Below, in pieces: positions 8,526 through 16,003 of a stretch of 64,000 nucleotides of DNA (positions are counted from its first letter, which is position 1; each line of letters begins with the position of its first letter). Source of the stretch: an uncultured Mailhella sp. (GTDB lineage: Bacteria; Desulfobacterota; Desulfovibrionia; Desulfovibrionales; Desulfovibrionaceae). Location: positions 1 to 64,000 of the forward strand of contig CALUPL010000006.1 in NCBI GenBank assembly GCA_944322635.1. Direction: 5' to 3'. The position numbers and the translations under genes are program-made. The notes under the pieces are model-generated. The model did not search any database, was not told the DNA's origin, and saw only the letters and a program-made list of their open reading frames with translations.

Positions 8526-9131
8526 CTACCTCTTCCACTGATATTTGCCGAACACGGCGCGGCTTACGGGCCTGTTGTTGTAGGTGGAACCGTATGCTCC
8601 GCTTTTTCCGCCTTTTCCTCCCCCGGAAAGTCCGGCCCACGTCGTGCCTATGTCGGCAATGCCGCCTATGGCCGTGCTTGCCGCATTGAGATACCCGGCG
8701 TTTTTTGTGCTCTCCGCCGCAGCATCGTAGGCGTCGGCCTGCTGGCCGTAGTTCCAGGCCTGAATCTGCGAATTGTAGGCCGCATCCAGCCCCTTGTTGT
8801 ACGCATTGATGGCGTCGATCTCGCCCTGAAACGCGGTGTCGGCCTGAAGGTCAAGATTGCTTCCCACGTCGACCGCGGCTCCCGAAGCCCCGGCCGCCGC
8901 CCTCTGGCGACCGATGAGTTTGGCGGTCTCCTGCCTCTGCGTGAGCATGTTCTCATAGCCCTGCCGCCTTTCCGCTCCGGCCTGCTGCTCGGCAAGTTCC
9001 TGATTCTGCCTTGCCACGTCGGCCTGATATTTTGCCTGCGCGCTCTGCGTTTTTGCCGTCTGAATGGACGACACCACGCCGAGCCCCGTACCTATGCCGC
9101 TGGCCATCATGGCAACCGTTGCCGCTTCCAT
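8526..9131 (-). CDS. Podovirus internal virion core protein (T7 gp14-like)
   Basis: The 201-aa protein has a hydrophobic glycine-rich N-terminus (MEAATVAMMASGIGTGLGVV), a long Gln/Ala/Glu coiled-coil region (about residues 25-80) and a small-residue-rich C-terminus with another hydrophobic segment. This pattern is typical of T7 gp14-family ejection proteins that enter the host envelope with the genome. It sits between the tail nozzle gene and another internal protein gene, the normal order in these phages. Confidence 0.65.
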   Translation of the reverse strand: MEAATVAMMASGIGTGLGVVSSIQTAKTQSAQAKYQADVARQNQELAEQQAGAERRQGYENMLTQRQETAKLIGRQRAAAGASGAAVDVGSNLDLQADTAFQGEIDAINAYNKGLDAAYNSQIQAWNYGQQADAYDAAAESTKNAGYLNAASTAIGGIADIGTTWAGLSGGGKGGKSGAYGSTYNNRPVSRAVFGKYQWKR

Positions 9132-9132
9132 G

Positions 9133-11301
9133 CTACGCCTCCCCGAAGTCTATTTCTGCGGAAATGGCCACAAGTCGGAACGGCTGCGGCCTGTCCTGCT
9201 TTATCCATATGAGCGTGTCCTCGTCCTGCCCTGCCGGGAGCGTAACGGTCATGTCGCCCGAATAGGGCTGCACGGCTTCTCCCAGCACGTCCGGCAGAAA
9301 CGGCAGATCGTAGAAGTTGCGGTTCTTCCATGCCTGCGTGTCGAAAATATCGCCCGTTGTGCTTGCCGCGTAGCTTCCGCCCACGCTCCGGTACAAACGC
9401 AGAACCACCTTGCCGTAGGCCCGCTTCTTGCCCAGCGTGCTGCCGCCTTCCGTGTCCGTTTCCACCGGCATGGGCGAGAGCACCGAGGCATAGCCGAGCC
9501 CCACCTGCACCTTCTGCGCAGGATAGTAGAGTTCTATTTTCCCGTTCCTGACAACGTGCCCTTCTTCCGGGCTTCCGTCGGCCAGCACCGCCACTTCACG
9601 GCCTTCCAGATGTTCAAGGCCGCTTACCGTGGTGCCCGCTTCTTCCAGCGTGACGGTCTTGCCGCAGTCCACGAAAAAGGCATCGGCAATGCCGTCGGAG
9701 TCGCGGAAACGCCTAGCCATGCGCTCAAGAAAATACGCCCCGTCGCGCTCCACCACCAGCAGAACCACGTCTTCCTCATGGCCGCACAGCGTGGTTACGG
9801 AAAGCACCCTGCCTTCCGTCACGTGACGGCTCCAGGCGTACACCTTCTGCTCCTGCATGTAGGTAAGGCAGAGGAGCACGCCGTCGTTTCTCACGCACCA
9901 GATGTTGGAGCCCGGCGACTGCTGAAAGGCCCACTGCCTGATGCCGTGCGTTTCCACAAGCTGCGGCGCGAGAAGGGAAAGGTCGTTGCCGGAGTAGCCG
10001 TCGTTCTCCCACGAATAGTAGAGATCGCGCACATGGCTTCCAGAGCGCTGGCAGTGCATCACGCTGTTGCCTATGATCATGGGCTGAAGCGACGCGCTTC
10101 CCCAGTAGCTTTCCGTGGAAATCTGCACGTCGGAAGGCGTAATGGACGCCCCGGACGACGTGGCCTTGTATTCCGCGCCGCTCGTGCCTATGAGCAGCTC
10201 CCCGAAGCTGGCCAGCCACTTTATGTCGTCTATGGAGCCGGAGGCCAGCATGTATTCCACCGGGTCGTCGTCCTGAAGCGGACGGCTCTTGCGGAAGTTT
10301 TCGTAGTCGCCGGTGCGGCTCATGTAGAACGACGCCGGGTTGTCCCTGGTTCCGGCCAGAACGAGGCGCTGCTGATGCACCGTGACCGCCGCCGGGTTGT
10401 TGCCGTTTTCAAAGGGGTTCCAGTTTTCCTTGGGCGTGGTTGAGGTGTCCGGCTCGTAGTTCTGATCCTGAAAACGCCAGTACAGCGTTTCCGTCCACTC
10501 CGTTTCCTTTCCTTCGTCGTGCACGACCTTGCGGGAATGTCTCGTGCCGTCGGAAACGCCTATCAGGCCGAAATAGCCCGCACTCTCCCGGTAAATGTTG
10601 TACTCCGTCGCCCCCTGCACTTCGCCCCAGTCCAGTTCCGCAAAATCGCCGCTCACCCAGTCCGTGGGATATCGCCCCACGGCCCCGCCCACGGGAGAAG
10701 CCAGAGATTCCACGCCGGAAGCATCCACCGCCGTGACCACGTAGTTCAGCGTGTAGGATTCATTTTGCGTGTATTCCTCGTCGGAGTCGGAGCTTTTCGG
10801 GCCGCGCCTCCAGCGCACGGTCGGGGCGGACGGCGCGCCGAGACTCTGATTGAGCGCAACCTCGGAAAGTTCCCAATGGTAGTCCGGCGCGGAGCCGGAG
10901 CGCGTGAGCTTGCGCAGGGCGTATTTTTTATGCGCCAGATACACCACGTCCGCCACCTGATGATAGGAAATGTCGTAGGCGTCGCTCAGGGCATAGGGGC
11001 TTTTCATGCGCACGCCGGAAACAAGACCGTTTTCATCGGCCACAAGAATGTTTCCGTCCATGAAAAGGAGCGCATAGTTGTTTTCCGGCTCCGTGTTGAA
11101 CTGAAAGGGCATGAGCACGGCCGCGCCGTCGAGTCTGGCAAGAAACTTCGTGCCCGGACGCCGCTCAATGTCGCCGTGCAGGTTGGGAATGAAATTCTCG
11201 CAGCTTTGGAGAAACGTGCCGAACTTCTGCAGATCGTACCTTGCGGAAAGCGTGGGCGTCACCTCGCCGCCCGTGAAATTGCGAAACGCTATGCGGGACA
11301 T
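9133..11301 (-). CDS. Phage tail nozzle (tail tubular protein B-like)
   Basis: The 722-aa protein begins MSRIAFRNFTGGEVTPTLSA and contains an N-terminal stretch with FIPNLHGDIERRPGTKFLA, a pattern characteristic of podovirus nozzle proteins (tail tubular B/gp12-like), which form the distal tail tube. I chose the start at 11301 because AAAAAAGGA precedes it; the longer frame adds 16 implausible residues. It is followed closely by two internal virion genes. Its upstream neighbour in the operon, the tailspike gene, is separated from it by the inserted DUF6270 gene, so it may need its own promoter. Confidence 0.75.
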   Translation of the reverse strand: MSRIAFRNFTGGEVTPTLSARYDLQKFGTFLQSCENFIPNLHGDIERRPGTKFLARLDGAAVLMPFQFNTEPENNYALLFMDGNILVADENGLVSGVRMKSPYALSDAYDISYHQVADVVYLAHKKYALRKLTRSGSAPDYHWELSEVALNQSLGAPSAPTVRWRRGPKSSDSDEEYTQNESYTLNYVVTAVDASGVESLASPVGGAVGRYPTDWVSGDFAELDWGEVQGATEYNIYRESAGYFGLIGVSDGTRHSRKVVHDEGKETEWTETLYWRFQDQNYEPDTSTTPKENWNPFENGNNPAAVTVHQQRLVLAGTRDNPASFYMSRTGDYENFRKSRPLQDDDPVEYMLASGSIDDIKWLASFGELLIGTSGAEYKATSSGASITPSDVQISTESYWGSASLQPMIIGNSVMHCQRSGSHVRDLYYSWENDGYSGNDLSLLAPQLVETHGIRQWAFQQSPGSNIWCVRNDGVLLCLTYMQEQKVYAWSRHVTEGRVLSVTTLCGHEEDVVLLVVERDGAYFLERMARRFRDSDGIADAFFVDCGKTVTLEEAGTTVSGLEHLEGREVAVLADGSPEEGHVVRNGKIELYYPAQKVQVGLGYASVLSPMPVETDTEGGSTLGKKRAYGKVVLRLYRSVGGSYAASTTGDIFDTQAWKNRNFYDLPFLPDVLGEAVQPYSGDMTVTLPAGQDEDTLIWIKQDRPQPFRLVAISAEIDFGEA

Positions 11302-11708
11302 GGCAAAATCCTTTTTTCGCCATGCTAGCAGTCCACGCCCCTGCGGCACAGAAAAGGCGATTCTCCAAACGCAGCGTCATGCCGTTTAATTAAACAAATT
11401 CAATAAAAAAAATCTTTCCACGCTCCACGTTTCCCTGTGAAGTCGGCCGTGACTCAAAAACCACGCTTTTCTGTACGCTGTACTTTACTAAGTACCGCGA
11501 ATAAGCGGGACAATTCATTAACACTTTTCATGTCCCGCCTTTCAGGACTCAGAACCGCTTTGCCCCGTGTCACTATATGCATACTGCGATATATTACTAT
11601 GAACAACTTCTGAAGTGACAAGACGGCTATAGTATGATAAAAAAGCTGCACAGGAGGAGGAAAAGCCGCCTGTAATGTTTCAGGTCTAAAAATAACAATA
11701 AAGAAGTC
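11302..11708. other. Control region between tail nozzle gene and DUF6270 gene
   Basis: This 407-bp divergent spacer is AT-rich near both genes. It contains a 12-bp palindrome GTTTAATTAAAC near 11385, an AT-rich promoter-like stretch CTATAGTATGATAAAA around 11627-11642 reading toward the DUF6270 gene, and a purine-rich AGGAGGAGG near 11652 that precedes only a four-codon frame. Exact promoters are not resolved. Confidence 0.4.
11454..11531 (-). CDS. Possible 25-aa peptide
   Basis: An ATG at 11531 preceded by AAAGGCGGGAC opens a frame encoding MKSVNELSRLFAVLSKVQR plus six residues. The composition is helix-forming and basic. It lies in the phage operon gap on the same strand as the virion genes. 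Apart from the ribosome site there is no supporting evidence, and it could be chance or a gene remnant. Confidence 0.2.
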   Translation of the reverse strand: MKSVNELSRLFAVLSKVQRTEKRGF

Positions 11709-13124
11709 ATGAAGGATATGTGCATTATGAACAATACTACAAGCATATCACCCAAAATGACCATAAATGTTCTTGGTTCATGTGTAGTACGTGATACGTT
11801 TGGTTTTCATGAGAATGATGGTGGATATAAAATACAGCAAAATGTCAATGGATTTTCTCCGATATTCTCATTAAAAAATACTATAGATATAGACCTAAAT
11901 CTATATAATGCATTATTTTTAAAATATAAAGAAAAAAATCCAAGTGCTAAACCCTATTGGGCAAGATGCAGATATCTCGATCTTAGTGGAAACGTCATTA
12001 ATTATATTAATAGCAATAAATCAGATTTTCTTATTATGGATGTTGCATTTGCAAGATATGACTATGATCTTCTTGAAAATGGAAAATATATCTGTAAATA
12101 TGAAAATGATTTTGTCGATTTTCTTATCGCACAAAAAATAATACCCCCCATAAAAAAGAAAAATATATCATTTGATGATATTGATGCAAATACCATAGAA
12201 CATAATATTAATGATTTTATAAATAAAATATTACAAATATATGAACCAGATAAAATTATACTATATAATAATAAAAGTGCATATTTTGGTATTAATTTTA
12301 AAAAAAATTCCATATTAAGATATAACAAACATTCTGCAGATAAACTTAATAAAAGATATAAGTATTGCTTTCATATGATTAAAGAAATGTTGAAAGGATG
12401 CCATACATTGGATTTTCCTACTTTTGTTATGGGAGATCTGAATCATAAATGGGGAGCTTCTTTACTACATTATACTCCAGAAACCTATGATATGCTGTTG
12501 TCATGTGTGGATACCATCACATCTTCCCCTGACTGCGACCACTCTGAGAGTCTCAAAATCGTGCAAAATAAATTTCTGAGTGATGAAAAAAATAATTATT
12601 TCGATATAATAGCAAATTATCTCATTTCCGATAACAACTCAGAAACACAGGCAGTCTCCTGGAATAATTTTCTCTTGCATCATAAGGAAAATATTCCTTT
12701 CTTTGTTACTGCAACCACCAATATTAATCAGTTAAGCATACAATTTTTTCTAAGAAATGTTCCTCAATTCATCCACTATGAAGTTTCCCTGCCCCATAAC
12801 GGAACTATGGGTATTGCACTTCATATTGAAGGTGAAGAAGCAAAGGAGACACCTCAGCTCAACAAACTGGTGTCTGGTATAAATGCAAGTCTTAAAAACC
12901 TGGGTTTTACTGAAACACGATGGAAAGGCAACAGGGGCATACGACAAACCATCAATGAAGAGGACTTTGATCGACTGTTCCCAGAACTGGTGTATCATTC
13001 CTATTTTGATATTCTCCTGTACAAAAATATACCGCTTACGGAGGAGTTTCGTTTCATGGCGGCGCTGAGCGAAAAACTTGCCGATCTGCATCGGAAAAAT
13101 ACTGAAACACCTTCTGCCTCCTAA
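11709..13124 (+). CDS. DUF6270-type protein, AT-rich phage cargo gene
   Basis: The 471-aa product has near its N-terminus INVLGSCVVRDTF, the GSC-containing opening of DUF6270 proteins, which resembles the first motif of SGNH-like hydrolases. Function is not established. The first ~270 codons are strikingly AT-rich, with many ATA, AAT and AAA codons, while the last ~130 codons (FFVTATTNINQLSIQFFLRN onward) are closer to host composition and may be a second domain. The gene is on the plus strand, opposite to all virion genes around it, between tail nozzle and tailspike. It ends just before a strong hairpin. An alternative start at 11727 has AAGGA 10 nt upstream. Acquired cargo (a moron) is the best reading. 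Confidence 0.75.
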   Translation: MKDMCIMNNTTSISPKMTINVLGSCVVRDTFGFHENDGGYKIQQNVNGFSPIFSLKNTIDIDLNLYNALFLKYKEKNPSAKPYWARCRYLDLSGNVINYINSNKSDFLIMDVAFARYDYDLLENGKYICKYENDFVDFLIAQKIIPPIKKKNISFDDIDANTIEHNINDFINKILQIYEPDKIILYNNKSAYFGINFKKNSILRYNKHSADKLNKRYKYCFHMIKEMLKGCHTLDFPTFVMGDLNHKWGASLLHYTPETYDMLLSCVDTITSSPDCDHSESLKIVQNKFLSDEKNNYFDIIANYLISDNNSETQAVSWNNFLLHHKENIPFFVTATTNINQLSIQFFLRNVPQFIHYEVSLPHNGTMGIALHIEGEEAKETPQLNKLVSGINASLKNLGFTETRWKGNRGIRQTINEEDFDRLFPELVYHSYFDILLYKNIPLTEEFRFMAALSEKLADLHRKNTETPSAS

Positions 13125-13204
13125 ACTTTAACAGGTAGTTCCGAACCTGCAGCTGGCACAGGCAAACATGATGCTTCGTGGGGTGTTGCCCCTTTGACAT
13201 TCAA

Positions 13205-13239
13205 ATAGCCCGATGGGAAAGAGATTCCCATCGGGCTAT
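13205..13239. terminator. Strong hairpin after the DUF6270 gene
   Basis: ATAGCCCGATGGGAA and TTCCCATCGGGCTAT form a 15-bp perfect stem around a 5-nt loop. The following T content is weak in both directions, so it may work as a bidirectional or factor-aided terminator separating the cargo gene from the convergent tailspike gene. Confidence 0.6.
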
Positions 13240-13397
13240 GAACTTTGTGAAACATATTCGTAAACGGCAGGACTTTTTCTGGGAAGAAAAATGTCAGCTC
13301 TCTTTTTTCCTTTATTTACGAGAGCCACTCAACCACGAACAAAATTTCCAGTCATGCACACTTTCAATGTCTCACCACAAATTTCATAAAGTAAACA

Positions 13398-15998
13398 TCA
13401 ATCAAAATACTCATTGGGCACAGAACGACGCACTTTTATGTACCCATAAATCTTGCCGCTAGTAACAGTAGTTGTGCCTCCTCCGGAGTCAAGGCCTACG
13501 ACTCTCAGGTAATAGATGTCATTTTGGGGAACATTGGGGAGTATTCCGCTTGCTATCGTGCCTGCTTCTACATTCATGTTTTCAACAAGCGTCGTATAGG
13601 AATCACCAACCTGGAACTGTATTTTGATGGATGATGCTCCAACACACTGCTCAACGACTTTTACTTTCCAGTACAGTGGAACATCGTAGTTCTGAACAAC
13701 GGAAAGATACGCATTGTTTTTCCCCGACAGGTCCTGAACGCCGCTCGACTTCTTGAACTCGGAATCTGCGCACATCACCTTTTCGTTAGTAATCGCCAAT
13801 GGAGATATGGCGTTGTCGTACTCTATATTATTTCTATAAAGAACTGCATGGTTTCCTGTAGCGCCACAATACATTCCATATTGCTGATAATCGTTGGGCA
13901 TCCAGACAGGAACATGCACAAGACAGGCGACAACTCCAGAGTAGTTTCTGCTCGGCTGAGTAGCAAGTACAAGAGAGGAATCTGAATTGACTCTTGCCAC
14001 CATGCAATAGTCATCACCTATTTTCATATAGGTGGTTCCTGCGATTTCCGTACTAAATTTAGTATTTATTCCGGTAACAATTTTGCCATCGTTTGAAACT
14101 GTACCCATCAGAGTCACAAGCTGGTCTGACTGAGGCTCAAGTTTATCCAGCGCAAGAGTCCATCCCACAGTTATAGAGTCACGCAAAACCTTCAGCACAT
14201 GGCAATACAGCTTTTCTCCATTGAACAGTTTTGCCGCTTCTACGGCCTGCCCAACCTGAAACTGCGTAGGATCAGGAGAAGCAAACGTAAATCTATAAGG
14301 ATACCTGTTTGTTCCATATTTTATAGTTTCTGGAACTTCTGGGGCAAAAGAAAATCCTTTTTCCTTATGTATTGATTTTTCATTGAACATCCGACAGTTC
14401 GTGACTTCACAATATTCAGAATCACCGCCTATATAAATACCTACTCTATTTGTAACATCAAGAGTTCCGTCCCAGCCGTTGCCAAAAAGAATAATGCCGT
14501 CAAGCTGTACATTGCCCTGGCTGTAAATCTGAACGCCGCACTTTCCACAATAAGTAGCAGAGCAGTTGACGAATCTGTTGTTGAGAGAGTCCAAGTGAAC
14601 GCCTCTTTCATCCACTTCTCTGAGATTATACCCGACATAACAGCCTCGAACATGGACATTCTGGAAATGAGCATTGGAAGCCTGAAGTTCCACCCCGACA
14701 TAAGCATTATGAATTTCTCCATTTGTCACCGACACATTCCGACTCTGTGCAGCCATGAACATATCGGTGCCGGAATCATTGCCATGCTGTGCCCATGCTC
14801 CATTACCTATCTGCAATCCCATGCAGGAAGAGTCATAATTTCCAGTGTACCAGTTATTATCAATATGAAACTTGTCTATATGACAATCAACGCATCCCTC
14901 AGCGTCTATGGAAAGAACATGATCGTGAATGTCAAGATTTGACACATTCACATCATTGCATCCTACCATGGACAATCCGACGCTGATGACATTTTCCACG
15001 TTGACCCGGCCGCTCATCACTATATCGGAAATATTTGAATGTTCAGGACGTTCCAATGTCAGCATGCAGGGATTAGGTTCCGTGCCCGTTCCTTCGAGAG
15101 GAGCATAGCCATTGAAAATGATCCCCCTGATATTACTGTAGTTTGTCTGTCTGAATACGGAGTTGTGCTGATAGGTTATCAAATATTCCGAGTTCGTGTT
15201 CCATCCGGAATCGTCGCTTGCGTGGCGTATGCGGTTTGAAATTCGCTCACAATACAGATTTTCGATGGTCAGATAATTGCCAATGGAAATCTGAAAACCG
15301 CCTTCAGAATCAAGCATGCGGATATTGCGGAACACGCTTCTGTTGCTGTTCTGTATATTGAAGGCTCTGGAAGTAGCCCCTCGCAAAGTTACATTCTCGA
15401 TTTTCAGGTCATTGGCGTAACGCGAAAAAATAACGCACTGAAAATCATAATTCGGATCAAGTTCTGCGACAGCCTTAACGTCATTGATGGTGTATTCGTC
15501 AATGTGCGCCCAGGCGTTCATGTTCCATGTGCCGCCCGTAATGATGGACCCTGAAGCCCCGGAGAACAGCGTGACAAGCCCTGAGCGTGCCTGCGGGTTT
15601 GCTGCAAGCAGAGAACCGTACATACCGCGGTCGGCATAATAAGTCCGGTTCCAGTGAGTCCTTTTTATGATCGCTCCATCAGAAGCAAAAATATTGACCG
15701 GCCTGTCAATGAAAAGACCATTGATAATATATTCTCCGTCAGGAATGAATATGCTCTTGACTCCAGAAAGTATGGCCTTGTCGAACGCTTCCTGGTCATC
15801 CGTTTTCCCGTCCCCCACAGCCCCGAAGTCCTTGACGTTCACCACGTCTCCAAACCTGTCAGCCAGCGTACGCGGGGTGTCGGATCCTGCGGCAATCACG
15901 GTCTTTTCATCGACAACGCCCTCGCCTTCGGATGCGATGTACAGGGTATCGCCGACCTTTTTCACATGAGCCACGCCGTGCAGATATTCTCGTTTCAT
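13398..15998 (-). CDS. Phage tailspike with pectate-lyase-like beta-helix
   Basis: The 866-aa protein has a short N-terminal adaptor, then the motif PRTLADRFGDVVNVKDFGA (residues 42-60) followed by GDGKTDDQEAFDKA, the start of a pectate-lyase-superfamily right-handed beta-helix. Repeated coils of N/V/I/G-rich sequence run to about residue 560, and a C-terminal beta-rich region follows. Such tailspikes bind and often cleave surface polysaccharide. No catalytic residues can be assigned from sequence alone. The N-terminal motif is shared with the upstream tail fibre gene, whose stop is 5 bp away, so both may attach to the same tail position. Confidence 0.85.
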   Translation of the reverse strand: MKREYLHGVAHVKKVGDTLYIASEGEGVVDEKTVIAAGSDTPRTLADRFGDVVNVKDFGAVGDGKTDDQEAFDKAILSGVKSIFIPDGEYIINGLFIDRPVNIFASDGAIIKRTHWNRTYYADRGMYGSLLAANPQARSGLVTLFSGASGSIITGGTWNMNAWAHIDEYTINDVKAVAELDPNYDFQCVIFSRYANDLKIENVTLRGATSRAFNIQNSNRSVFRNIRMLDSEGGFQISIGNYLTIENLYCERISNRIRHASDDSGWNTNSEYLITYQHNSVFRQTNYSNIRGIIFNGYAPLEGTGTEPNPCMLTLERPEHSNISDIVMSGRVNVENVISVGLSMVGCNDVNVSNLDIHDHVLSIDAEGCVDCHIDKFHIDNNWYTGNYDSSCMGLQIGNGAWAQHGNDSGTDMFMAAQSRNVSVTNGEIHNAYVGVELQASNAHFQNVHVRGCYVGYNLREVDERGVHLDSLNNRFVNCSATYCGKCGVQIYSQGNVQLDGIILFGNGWDGTLDVTNRVGIYIGGDSEYCEVTNCRMFNEKSIHKEKGFSFAPEVPETIKYGTNRYPYRFTFASPDPTQFQVGQAVEAAKLFNGEKLYCHVLKVLRDSITVGWTLALDKLEPQSDQLVTLMGTVSNDGKIVTGINTKFSTEIAGTTYMKIGDDYCMVARVNSDSSLVLATQPSRNYSGVVACLVHVPVWMPNDYQQYGMYCGATGNHAVLYRNNIEYDNAISPLAITNEKVMCADSEFKKSSGVQDLSGKNNAYLSVVQNYDVPLYWKVKVVEQCVGASSIKIQFQVGDSYTTLVENMNVEAGTIASGILPNVPQNDIYYLRVVGLDSGGGTTTVTSGKIYGYIKVRRSVPNEYFD

Positions 15999-16003
15999 GT
16001 CGT

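Noticed and set aside
4815..9212. A 1465-codon open frame on the plus strand
   Set aside because: It runs antisense to porin 2 and several phage genes that have ribosome sites and recognisable families; its product is low-complexity and family-less. High GC content produces such frames.
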